Source of the DNA: Phytophthora sp. 'mugwort'
Taxonomy: Eukaryota > Oomycota > Peronosporomycetes > Peronosporales > Peronosporaceae
DNA length: 64,000 nt
NCBI GenBank assembly: GCA_033558025.1
Contig: JAUCEF010000003.1
Span: 3,064,001 to 3,128,000 of the forward strand
Reading direction: 5' to 3'
The position numbers were made by a program, and so were the translations under genes. The notes under the pieces were generated by a model, which was not told the origin of the DNA, did no database searches, and was given only the letters and a program-made list of their open reading frames with translations. This document shows, one piece after another, positions 30,742 to 42,074 of the stretch; within the stretch, counting starts at the first letter, position 1, and every line of letters begins with the position of its first letter.

Positions 30742-33441
30742 CTACGGGTTGAAGAACGAGTTCGGTGTGTGCTGCTGCTGTTTCTGGGCGCCCATTGAAG
30801 CGGTGGCAAAGCCTGGAGGAGGACGCGCTGGCATCCGTATAGGCGATGGGTCCTGCGTCTCGGTCTGCGTCAATGGCGTTGACGAGCCCAAAAATGCGCT
30901 CAAGCTTGAAGTCCTCTGCTGGTACAGTGCTGACTCGCGCTCTACAGCTGCCAAGTCAGCCATGGGAGCAAAGGGGCGACTTACGCCGACCTGACTACTA
31001 AAGGGAAGGCTCTGCGCACCACGAATACCTCCGGAGGTAGTAGGAGGCACCATAAATCCGGTATCAAGCCCAGTCCTGCCGCTGAACGGCATACCCAGGC
31101 TTAGGCCCAGGTTGCCTCCCAGCATGCCGCCGTTGTTGTTATTGCTAGTGTCAGTGCTGTTTCCCCATCCGGATAGCAGGGATTCGCTGGAAAAGCTGCC
31201 TGCCTCGTTAAACGTGTTAAAGCTGGGGTAGCCAAGGGATGCACCAAGTGAATCGTTGCCAGCTCCAAATGCAGTGTTTTGGCTATTGAGGTTGGTACAT
31301 CCCTGGTCCTCTGCGGATGAGATTGAAGTTGGAGCTCGAAGGCTAAATACACCTCCACCAGATAATGTATCCAAAGCTGAAGGTGCGCTGGCCATGTATC
31401 CACCGTGCTGCTTGACTGGCTGGCTGCTTGACATCCCTTTAAGGGCCGGTGATGGCTGGAACACGATCACTTCGTCCTCAAAATCATCGTCCTCATCCAC
31501 GCCAGTCCCGGCTCGGTATCCGTTGAAAACTCCTTGTGGCTGTGACAGCTTTTGCTGCTGCGTGAGGTTCTCGGGAGACATAAACCCCAGATTAAGCGTT
31601 GAGAATGCTTCCGGCGTGTCATTATCCTGTTGAGCGTTTTTTTTGCCGACGACGGGACAAGTCGTGAACTGACCAGATGCATCACAGAAGAGCAGTGGAT
31701 CTCCTTCGTAGCCGTCGCACAAATAGCGCGCGAAGTGATACAACTTCCAAGCACGAAGCTGTGCAGCCTCGACGTCTGCCAAAGGTGTCACTGGTAACGA
31801 GCCATTAGCCCCTGTCACGGTTGTCTGAAGTGCCCACTCGTCCTCCCACGTGGATTCCGCCCCGTCCTGTTCAAAAGGCGCAAAACCTCGAAGCTCGAGG
31901 CTCTCCTTCAGCAAATGCTGCTGCTCACGAACCACAAAAGGTGCCTGACTGGCATTTTGTTGACTAGGCCCAACAATCAATGGCGCATATAGCTCACGTA
32001 TACGGGCGTGGTTGACCAGTTTGGCTAGAGTCTCAAGGAAAGTTGAGGCAAACCGGTCCGCGCCAGATCCCTGGTTGTTCGCTGCCGCTTCACCGTAAAG
32101 TTTCTTCTGGGGATTCGCCAAAAGCTGCTCCAACTGCTCCAGCACATCGGGATTCAATTCCAGGTAATCACAAAATACAGTCACAGGACCTACAAGACGA
32201 ATGGCTGAGAGTGCTGGATCTTTCGGAGCTTTACCACTCGCACCCGCCTTCACCTTGATGTCCAAGCTTTCCAAAAGAAACTCCATCACGCTGGTGATTG
32301 TGCGAATCGAAAGACGCAGCGCATCGTTGAGGGGTGCACTTTGCGAGCGCGAGCCCGAGGCCCGACTAAGGCAGAAGATGTTCGTCACCACGAGTTTCAG
32401 TAACAACGCGTCGCCCACTATACCTGCATGCAAAAGCGTCCGCATGTCCTTGAATAGTACCGCTTCCATGTCTCGCGGGTACAATGGTGGAGTGGCCGTC
32501 TCGCTGCTGTCTCTACCCGACGAAGCTGTCGGGGATCCACGCGGAGACGAGAGAGCGAACAAGATGCCATGCATCCGCGTAAGACGGTGAAGGTAGCTCT
32601 TCAGGAACGCCGACTTCTCCTTGGACGACGGAGACGACGACGTAAACGTGATCGGAGCTGCTAACGGACGTTGACGGCTGCGTTCAAAGAGTAGTGCGAG
32701 GTTTTCCTCCGCCGTCGTGAACGGCTGCGATGTTAGCAAACTGCGGCAGTACCGGTATACCGCCACAGTCTCCGCCTCCACGTATGTCGCCAACACTGCC
32801 AACTGGTTGTGCGGGTTGCCGTTCTCCGGCAGTACCGCCAGCGCGCGATGGTACAGCGCCTCGGCTGCCGCAAAGTTCTTCTTGGCCTTTTGACTGTGAA
32901 GCTCACGGTAGCGAGCCAAGTCTCCTAGAAACACGTAGCAGCGGTGCAGGCTCTGGCGGCAGCGCACGACGGCAGCAGCGTCGCCACCGCTTTTCGTCGT
33001 GCGCTGCAGCCACATGGCAAACACGTCTCTCAGGTGCGCGTAGAAGCCCGCAGCCTCAGTCAGAAACTGCTGAAACTCGTTGGATACGCGCATGAAGTGC
33101 TCGCGCACATTCCGGTCCGCCTGTGCCGCCGCCGCGTACTTGCGGATGCGCCGGCGGAAGTCCTCGATTCGACGATAGAAGCAGGGTTTCCACAGCGCCT
33201 GTTCCACCTCTTTGCTGGCTGCGAAGGCCGGGTGTGCATCCGCCAGGCGCGTGGCGGCATCCATGAGCCGACGTCGCAGCGCGTTGGCGTCCTGGGCGTT
33301 AAGCGGATTGGCGCGTAGCAGGTCCCGCAGCTGCTTATCCAGCGCCGCCAACTCCCTACAGGGGAAGCGTAAAGGTTAGTGTCAGTGTAGAAAGGGAGGC
33401 GCCAGGGAGCAGACGTACATGTAGGCGCGGCGCGGGTCCAT
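30742..33441 (-). CDS. SMG7/EST1-like 14-3-3 and TPR protein (mRNA decay)
   Basis: A 23-bp first exon (33419-33441, MDPRRAY plus two bases) and exon 2 (30742-33355) flank a 63-bp intron (GTACGT donor, TGTAG acceptor) and give 878 aa. The N-terminal half is the EST1/SMG5/SMG7 fold. A 14-3-3-like helical part (FYRRIEDFRRRIRKY, QSLHRCYVFLGDLARYRE) is followed by the family hallmark NGNPHNQLAVLATYVEAETV and VYRYCRSLLTSQPFTTAEEN. In other eukaryotes these proteins bind phosphorylated UPF1 and promote nonsense-mediated decay. The second half is a long Ser/Gly/Asn-rich disordered region with an acidic patch (GVDEDDDFEDEVIVFQ). No PIN domain is visible, which favours SMG7 over SMG5/6. The usual motif of the 14-3-3 pocket was not checked residue by residue. 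Confidence 0.85.
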
Positions 33442-33789
33442 GGTGCTCGGTGGCCAAGGACGTTGGCGCGGATGCTCAGATGCTTGGCTCGCTTTGAGGG
33501 AGTTACAGACGTTTGAGTATGTCGTACTTAAAAGAAACTGCTTGCAGAGATAAATAAAGTAGAGTTTTACCGTGCCCAACTGGCAAGAGACGGGCGTACC
33601 CAAAACCTAACTCTGCATCCGGCAGACGTATACGCGTATAACATCTGTAGCGTCCGTCCATTCAATCTGGCGAATGGTGGGTGGGTGGGTGGGGAGTATC
33701 AGCATTGACCAGCCAAACAAAATTGAGTTTCGCCCTCGATCGGGTATGAAACGACGCCAACCTCCGCCTGCAAGTGCGTCCACTGATAG
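33442..33789. other. Upstream region of the SMG7-like gene / boundary to the transposon nest
   Basis: This holds the 5' flank and promoter of the SMG7-like gene and the transition into retroelement DNA, which becomes recognisable from about 33790. No gene is seen. Confidence 0.45.
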
Positions 33790-35880
33790 CGACAGCAGTT
33801 TAGCGGCAACGCGTCCCTGCTGTCGGCAGAGTCGAGACGGCAATCGTCTGACAACGCTGTCGGGGCCAAGTACTTTCGAGACCTCGAGCAATCCGAGCGC
33901 GTCTTCTCACATTGGACTTCACCAGTTCCTCGAACGAACAACGCAGCCGGCGAGGGCGCTACGAATCAGGAAGATGAAAATACTCGGCGTGGATATGGAA
34001 GTCGGCGCAGCGAGCCTCGTCGGGAGGACAGACGTGAATCCCGTCGAGATGACCGCCGAGGCCGCCGAGATGAGGGCCGTGATCGCCGAGTCGCACTTGC
34101 CAATACAACAGTCGACGACCTCTACCGCGGTGTCGAACAGCGACAGGCGAGTCGACGAACCCGGTCGGTGCACTCGTCATATAAAGATAGCGACTACAAC
34201 GATTATAGCGAGTCGGATTCAGGCCCAAACCAAGATTATCTCGACGCGGGGGAAGTCAGCGACCGCTCCAAGAACTCAGCTGGCCGAGCCGACTCGAGCG
34301 GTAAAACGTTCAGCCACGACCAGTCAACCGTTCAACACGTCTGACCATCGAGACCACCGAGATGACTCGCGTGAACGCCGGCGTCTTGATCGTCGAGATC
34401 GCCGAAATGACTCACGTGAACATCAGCGTTTTGATCGCCGTGGTCGCCGAGATGATTCCAGACAGCGTTCACGATACGTACCATGTGCAGTGTGTGACGC
34501 TAACGGCCACTCGGCACACTTTTGCAGCCGACACTGCATGTTCTGCAAGCAGGTGCACGAAGTCGGGCGCTGTAAGTTATTCCGCCGCCTGGATACCTCG
34601 CCAGCCTTGTCCGAACGTCGGTCGATAAGTCGGCTGTGCCAGCTGAGCTCCACCACATCTACGAGCCGAAGGATTTAAACTCGGCGGCCCGCCAACATCG
34701 ACTGGGTTGGAGAATAACGGGCTGTCACAGCCAGCTGAGCTGGTGGTGGAAGCGAACTATGTGCTCGCATTTGTAGGTGAAGCATAACGGCCCGACGAAT
34801 GGGATGAGGAAAACGACGGGCTCGAGTTCGTATGCGGCCTCTGGTGATGGGTGCGGTGAATGACGAGCGAACGAAGATTCTGCTCGATACTGGGACAAAC
34901 GTCTCGGCTACAAGCGAATCGCTCGCATGGCGGCTGCGATTGAAGCGGCATACAAGCACTGATCTCCAGATCAATGTGCAAGGGATCGGTAAGGGCAAGG
35001 TGCCCACTACGACGAAGACAGCGGTTAAAGTGACACTCGGCTGGCAGATTGTTTACAAGATTGAAGTCTGGATTATGTGCACCATGTGGGTGTGGACCTG
35101 ATATTGGGCACTGACTTTAGGATACGGCTGGATCTCTACAACTCGACGGCGAAATTGCCTGACGAAGTCGTAGTATCACTCCTAAAATCACGCAACGCCA
35201 AGTTAGGCGAGTCGGCGTATGGTAACCAGACCACTGATGGTTCGTCGAGTCGGCTAATAGCTGAGTTCAGCTTACGCTGTCATCAGCCGAGTCCTGACAC
35301 TCACGAACTGTGGTTTGGACGGACTAATGATTGGATTCCCACGGTAGCGCACAACCCAGGGGCAAAGCCGTGAGGGTGATGATTACTAATGTTCGAGCTA
35401 CCTGACAAGAGTGGCTATCGGGTTTACCCGATGGTGCATCTATCTCGGTTAAAAGTGGTAACAGATCCGGGGCAAGGCCGACCACTCGGTTTGTTGATAA
35501 ACTCAGCAGAGACCACCATTTCGATTTCGATTTCAATGAGGAACTTCTTCCCGAAGGCAGCTGGGAAGCCGACGAGAGAGCCGCCAAGTACGAAGTGGAA
35601 GCGATCCTTGATGACGATATGCCGTTATCAACGACCGCCAAAAGAGCTCATGGTTGTTCAAGGTCAATTGTTTTCGGCTATCACGAACCGACGCGGGAAT
35701 CGTTTTCAAATGTTTCCTGTGGAGGCTTACATTTTGGATTGGCGCAAGAAAACGCGAGAATCGTCTGCAGAGGGTGTAAGGTGCAGACGAAAGCTAGCAC
35801 TGCGGTGCCACATGTTGACCACCACCACGTGGCAGGAGTTCAGGCCTGGTGGAAAGGAGAAAAACAACTGGATCCATTGC
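33790..35880 (+). pseudogene. Ty3/gypsy fragment A: gag, protease, integrase tail (internal deletion)
   Basis: The gag frame runs from about 33790 to 34344 (AKYFRDLEQSERVFSHWTSP, then Arg/Asp/Glu-rich RREDRRESRRDDRRGRRDE). It shifts to a second frame that ends with a zinc-knuckle-like CAVCDANGHSAHFC and CMFCKQVHEVGRC near 34490-34575. An aspartic protease follows at 34832-35160 with ILLDTGTNVSATSESLA, then DLILGTDFRIRLDLYNSTAK in a shifted frame. After about 35390 the sequence jumps directly to the integrase tail (YRVYPMVHLSRLKVV) and a degraded chromodomain (KYEVEAILDDDMPLS). The reverse transcriptase, RNase H and integrase core are therefore deleted. The 5' LTR is missing. The 3' end leads into the LTR at 36781. 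Confidence 0.8.
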
Positions 35881-36239
35881 ATAAATGTATACGAATGAAA
35901 TGAAGCTGTCGAAAACTCAGCTGAGTCGATACGATTACTACTTGAGAACTTACTCAGCTGAGACGTGCGAATATGGAACTGTGCAATCGCGACAAAGGTG
36001 AACACTCAAAGCGTTTCGAAGCTGGCAAGACTTTGGGATTAGCCGGAGTCGGAACAAATGACTTGAGCTTGGGCTTCTCGCGAGTCGCTGGCGGGTCCGT
36101 ACGGGGTCCCTCTGCGACGCAGAACTCGTCCACATGGTGCTAAGACATCGAGATCTGGCTTTTCGAAGGCTGAGCTCCGGGGGAGCGAGTACCAGCCGCG
36201 CTGTCGATAGACGAAGCCTTCACGGCCAAAATGCAGAGG

Positions 36240-36642
36240 AGGCATGCTGAGTTTACCAGAGGAGTCGACGCGAAACTGGTTGCTGAGTCCAAGGCCATAG
36301 ACACAGCTGGACTTGTGATGCGATTGACGCCTTTTCTAGTGACGCTAAAGCCGTCTGGGCCAGACGATTTGAGGCTTTCGAGCGACTTCAGATGGAGTCC
36401 GCTGATACGTGCATTACAGCAGTGGTCTCAGTCGACTCAACTGGCTCGTTGTTAGTCTCCACGGGAGTTTGATCGACGCGATCTGCATGCATCGCGATCC
36501 TATCGGCGTTATCCTCGCTGTGTTCACTCCGGCGCGCAATGGGGTCAAACTGCTCCGACAGATTATTCTCGGGGCGGCAAGGAATCAGACCGCTGGGAAC
36601 GACGGCTTTAACGACGGAGAGGGAGTGTTCTTAGCCATCTGA
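36240..36642 (-). pseudogene. Remnant of the gypsy antisense reading frame, copy A
   Basis: An antisense ATG at 36642 opens MAKNTPSPSLKPSFPAV before a stop. It lies 139 bases inside the LTR at 36781. The larger element has the same arrangement (antisense ATG at 46390, MAKRTCSASPEK, 372 bases inside its 3' LTR). Most of the body is deleted in this copy. The stretch 35881-36239 is also related to 41880-42170 of the large element and is noncoding. Confidence 0.45.
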
Positions 36643-36780
36643 GTGCATCGACAGGTCAGCTAAAGGATGAAGCTATGCAATTGAATGCGACGAGAGTCTA
36701 CCAGCTCGGATTGAGGGCGTCAAAGTCATGGACAAGGTGCACAACGTGGGGGCAACCGGGCGTTGAGTTGCGGGAACGTT

Positions 36781-37408
36781 TGGGTGGTTACATTAAGATC
36801 TTTGCAAAGGGTCGGTCTAGATCCGAGCGCACTTCATTTTACTTGATATTTGTGTAGGAACATAGTTACCAATAGGAGGAGCCCCTTGGGGTCTCCCGGG
36901 AGATAATAACAGAGTAACTCTTTCCAAGTCCAAGGCAAGTGCACACTATCCGGTAAGTCCTTGCACGGCTGAATTATGGTTCCCGTTGACACCAGAGGCA
37001 TAGCTTGTAGGGTGTTGACTGGTATTGCCAAGAGAACTAAGTCGGCCCGGGGAAGGGCGTGCCTCGCCAAGCGCGAAGGAACAAGTCCTGCCGAACTCGG
37101 CGGGCCGGTACGCCGTACAGCCCGGGTACCGTAACACTTCTAGCCGAGAAGCCTTTGCTCTCGGCGACCCGTCAAGGCGCTAACGCACCGTCTCCGCTCT
37201 TTAGCGGAGAACACGGGATATCTAAGCCAGAGCCAGTCAGCTTAGCTGACCTCAGTGTATTGACTGGCTTGGGGCACTTGGTCTCGGCGGAAGCGAGACA
37301 CCATTGTCCCGGAAGGGCCGAACCGCTAGGGGTAACCCAGCGCAGGCCAACAAAAGCCGACGAGCTCGCCTATTGTTGTGATTCTTGCCTAAGTAACCAC
37401 ATCTGACA
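36781..37408 (+). repeat. LTR of gypsy element B (5' copy, shared with fragment A)
   Basis: It starts TGGGTGGTTACATTAAG and ends GTAACCACATCTGACA. The TGGTTAC/GTAACCA inverted ends and TG...CA limits fit an LTR. Over the first about 540 bases I count about four differences from the copy at 46762. The tail of this copy is about 50 bases longer. It serves both as 3' LTR of fragment A and 5' LTR of element B. Confidence 0.8.
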
Positions 37409-37413
37409 ATTTT

Positions 37414-40400
37414 GTGTGTGCTGCAATTCCAAACGAATCTCTTGCAGACGACCCCGAAGAAGATTTGCGACTTCGCCTCATGGCAGCGATGGCGACGTTC
37501 GAGGACCTGGCTGTAACGACTGTGCACGATGAAAGCACGAATGTAGCTGAGTTCGAACACTCAGCTAATGAGATTGATCTGGAGGACTACGCTCGCGAGT
37601 TGGCGTTTCTGCCTGATTTGGATGATTTGACGCCTACGGTTCTCGATTACACTGAAAATAATGTGATGTACAGTGATCACACACCAGAGCAACAACAACA
37701 GCTGGTAATAATGCTTAAACGCCTGAAGGTGTCATGATCGCGAGTGGTAATGCACTGCCACCACCAGCTTATGGTGACATTTGTGATATCGACGTCCAAG
37801 GACATCACCTGACCAAACAACGAGCTCGGCGGACACCTCTCAAGCATTTGAAGAAGTTGTACAAGCTCCTCAAGGGTCTATTGGAAGCTGGGTTGATTGC
37901 CTTCTCGGACAGTCCTTGGGCACCCCCGACTGTTATTGTACTTAAGAAGAATGGGATGGATATCCGTCTGTGTATCGATTACAAGATGGTCAATACAGTC
38001 ACGGTGCTCATGGAATATGCCATGCCCTTGGTCGATGATCGGCTAACTGAGCTGGAAAGATACCATTGCGTTTGCTCCCTGGATGCGGCTAGCGGTTTTG
38101 GGATGTTATGGTGACTCAACGGGCTCGGAAAATTCAGCGTTTGTCTGTGCGCTGGTACATTTTGAGTGGCTCCGAATGCCTTTTGGCTTGAAGAACGCCC
38201 CTATGATTTACCAGCGGCTAATAGACAAGGCCTTGTGGGGTTATGTACAACCTCGTGGTGGATGGACTGCTTATGCCGAACGTGCCGCAACCTGAAGACG
38301 CAGCCGCAACTCAGCGCAGCCAACACAGGGGAGGAGAAACTCAGCTAACCACTGAGCAGAGTTGCACGACCAATTCGAAGCTGATCACCGTGCCCTAGCT
38401 GAGTCCGATCCGCTCCAAAAATGGTGGATGGACCAGATAGATGGCAACATGTTCAGGAATGGAGAATCCGATGAATCCAAACACGTCCCGGTGTTCGAAC
38501 GCCGTGCATTCGTGGAAGATATTTACTTTGGTGAGAAGACGTTTGATGAATGTCTAGCCATGTTAGATCAATTATTGACTCGATTCGCCGAGTGCAGAAT
38601 CAGCATCAGTTTCACCAGCATCTTCGTACAGCAGATAGTAAATTTCCTTTCTCAGGGTATCTCACCGAGTGGTATATTCGCCAATCCGAAGAAGTTGGCC
38701 GAAATAGCCGAGTTACTGTTCCCGAAATCAAAGAAGGGAATGCAAGCTTTCCTGTGCGCGCTGAATTACTATAGTCGATTCATTCAGAACCTGCCGGTAT
38801 ACGGATCTGTCTTTTACCAGCTTAAAGACACCGACCTCACTTCGGGAAACGATATGACTTCAGCTAAGTCGGCTTTGGCAGCATCGAAAGAAATAGTCCT
38901 TCGAGCTCCAATACTCTGACACTTTTGACCCATCAACGGATGTCTACATTAAGGTTTTCGTCAATGATGGGCTTTGAGTTCTACCCTGATGCAGCTTCAT
39001 GATGATAAGTTCACCCAGTTCAGTTCTGTGGCCGAGTCCTGAAGGACAATGAAGTCAACTATCATCCAGCAGAGAAGGAGCTATTAGCTTTACTCCACTT
39101 GTTGAAAGTCTGCTATATACTGCGAGCAAGCAAGACACTCAATGTGTTTACTCGCTTTTCTACTTTGGAGTGGGTTACCAGTCCAAATCACTCTACGGTC
39201 GGACTACGAGCTACGCGGTGTTATTGTCACCCCTTCCCTTAAGGTGAAGCGGGTACGGGAGCGGGATGTCGACTTCGCTCAGCTATCGCAAGCGTCTATC
39301 ACTTCCCACATCGGGCTTGAACAGTCGCTCGCCCACATATTGCCCCCCCCCCCCTCCCCCCTCCCCATCGAAGAACTCGGCGGTAGTACGATTGGACCCA
39401 GCACTATTGTATGCTCACTTACCTCGGTACTTTGAAGGTTATGTACTGTCCGTCGACGGGTCTGCTAAGACTGAGAAGAACGGTAGGTATGGAAGCTGCT
39501 CTTGGATTCTATGGCACTTACCGACATGGGACCATGAGATCGCTGCGAGTGCGTACCTCTCGTCCACCACGGTTAATATAGTTGAGTACACTGGTACGAA
39601 TAACGGTGTAGCCGCGGCCTTAGACCGTGGAGTAACCGATCTGGTAATCGTCGGGGACTCACAGCTTGCAATCCAGCAATCCATGGGGGTGGTCGTGTGT
39701 AAGAAGGAGACGTTGCAAGTCGAGTTGATACGTCACAAGGAGATGACGGAGAGGTTAAAGTCAGTTCGCTATTTGCATGTAGTACCTTGCTACAACGTAA
39801 TAGCTGACTCCCTCGCCACGGAAGCTCTGGAGAACAAAATTGGTCGTGTGGTACTCAGCGGCGAACGAAAGCTGAGTTGTAGCCGCTGAACTGGATTTCT
39901 GAAGAGCTATATACGAAGAGCCAAGAGGAAACAACGTGGAGATTAATAGGGTAACAGTAATGACCAGACGACAAACCCGCCGAGTCCACTTCGATGATGA
40001 AACCATGTTGAACCCGGTGGAAGAACCACCAAGGTCGGCTGGACGAATATAAAAGTCAGCTTGAGACGACGCGACCATCCTACCAGACCTGGAGGGTGTT
40101 GGAACTAAGTTTGCGTCACCACAGCCGAGCTCATTTAGGAGCCGAGTAGAAAGATAAACTCAAACACCAGTTGAGGAGAACGCGTGCCCAACCCAACCGA
40201 TATTGATCCAGTAGTGGCGCAAGCGGAACGCCGATGACGGATATCAAGAGCTCAAGAAGCAAAATTGAGGTGGGCTGACTTGAAAGCATCATATTACTTC
40301 GAGGAGAGCTCGATGGGCTTACCCACCGTCGTACTCAGCGAGCAAAATAGCCGACAACTCGTACTCAGATGGTCTGCTGTACTACCAGGGTTAGAGATGG

Positions 40401-41880
40401 CGAGCAGATGATTCATCAGCATGAGGTCTCCATCATCGTCGATGATGGAGACCTCATGCTGAGACTGGTGATACCAACAACGATGATTAACGAAGTACTC
40501 CATAACTGTCACAACTCGGTCGAAGGAGGTCACCAGGGTATTTATACGGACCTTTCATCGGGTGAGAGCTGAGTTGTATTAGGTGAGATGATATACTGAT
40601 GTACTCAACACGTCCAAGCATGTGAAGATTGCATCACGAGCAAAATCAAGCCCCAACTAAGGGGCTATTCACCTGGCAATGTTGTATCCGAACACCCATT
40701 CCAACTAGTATTAATGAATTTCGTAATATTAAAATAAAAAAAGTTACCGAAGATTCAGCGAGGCAACACAGCGCTATTGCTTTTTCAAGGTCATTTCATG
40801 GGGTTTGTGATAGCAAAAGCCATGAGTGCCCCGGGATCATTGCAAATAGCGAAAGTCTTCGAAGAAAAAAGAAACCAAAAATATATATTCCGATGGTTCG
40901 GTGCTCCGTCGTTAATCCGTCATGATAGAGATCCCCGCTTCATGAGCGAAGTTTTCCAAGTGTTTGCTGAGTTGATGCAGTCGCGGTCAAGAACAACGCT
41001 GAGTTACCGGCATCAAGCTAACGGCCAACAAGAACGCTAAGTTAAAACGATGATTCAGACTATTCGTGTATATGTGAAGATCCGCCGCAAGCCGACTGGG
41101 ATGACATAGACGAAAGAATGATCCACACCATAAACAACTCACGCGATAGACATCAACTATCAAAGCTGATGCAGCCAACTCAGCTGACGCTGTTCAATGG
41201 CGTAGAGAGACCAACCTTCAAAGGGAAATCGCGTTGTGACTCTCTAAGGAATACCAGATGGCGGAGAAGGCTCGGCGAGCCGAAGAACATAATGCACGTC
41301 TTGGTAAAGGGAGCCGAAGCCATCCCGAACTCACCTAGCTCTTCCAGGTTGGGAGATAACGTGTTGGCCGAGTCGGCGGAGAACCAGAATCCTTGTTCAA
41401 CAAAGGAGACCAAGTTTGGTTGTTCTGGAACGAGTCAAAGCAGGTTTGAAGAACAAGCTGGCCCATAGGTGGCATAGACCGTTCCAAGTGAAGAAGAAGG
41501 TTGAAGAGTTTGCATACGAACTGGAACTTCCCGACATGAGTGGGCATCGATTTATCCGGTGGTACATGTATCTAGGCTGAAAGCGGCAACCGAACCGGGG
41601 CAAAGCCCAACTGCTCAGCCGGTGGACGAACTCAGCGAAGCCAACGTTTTGATTCGATGAAGAACTCCTTCCAGAAGATAGCTGGAAAGTTGATGATAGT
41701 ACCGACAAATACGAAGTAAAGCGATTCTGGATGACGATATGTCGTTATCAACTACCACCAACAGAGCTCAGCGGTTATTCAAGGTCAATTGGGTCGGCTA
41801 TGACGAGCCGATATGGGAACTACTTACGAATCTGTCATGCGGAGGTTTTGTAGTTTAATTACTTACGGCAAAAGAAACGA
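37414..41880 (+). pseudogene. Decayed gypsy pol (RT, RNase H, integrase, chromodomain)
   Basis: The blocks occur in normal pol order. A pre-RT region lies at 37434-37735. RT follows at 37790-38300 with WAPPTVIVLKKNGMDIRLCI, then FEWLRMPFGLKNAPMIYQRL. The polymerase continues at 38362-38919 (FVEDIYFGEKTFDECLAML, KKGMQAFLCALNYYSRFIQN). The Y-x-D-D catalytic motif is degraded to FVEDIYF. RNase H is at 39440-39890 (VLSVDGSAKTEKNGRYGSCS, IVGDSQLAIQQSMGVVVCK). Integrase core is at 40600-41040 (GAPSLIRHDRDPRFMSEVFQ). The tail and a broken chromodomain follow at 41460-41850. Many stops and frameshifts occur. A C12 run at 39343-39354 lies just upstream of RNase H. Confidence 0.9.
40416..40462. repeat. 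Perfect 23-bp snap-back palindrome inside pol
   Basis: The arm at 40416-40438 (TCAGCATGAGG, then TCTCCATCATCG) is exactly reverse-complemented at 40440-40462 around a single central T. It lies in the pol linker between RNase H and integrase. The right arm is followed by the normal coding sequence (RLVIPTTMINEVLHNCHNS), so the left arm is probably an inverted duplication of the right. Confidence 0.9.
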
Positions 41881-42074
41881 GCAAATCGTCTGCCGATCGT
41901 GCCAGTGGCAGACGAAAACTAGCACCACGGTGCCACATGTTGACCGCCACCGGTGAGCAGGATTCAGGCCTGGTGGAATGGAACAAAACTACTGAAACCA
42001 CTGTATGATTGTAACTGAATGAAATGAAGTTGTGGGACTCAGCTGAGACGTTATAACTACTACTCGAAACCACC

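Noticed and set aside
30500..30994. Plus-strand 164-codon frame near the SMG7-like gene end
   Set aside because: It overlaps a clear minus-strand gene and has no domain or promoter.
36834..37070. Identical 78-aa reading frame present twice (also 46815-47051) as a possible repeated gene
   Set aside because: Both copies lie wholly inside the LTRs and are a by-product of LTR identity.
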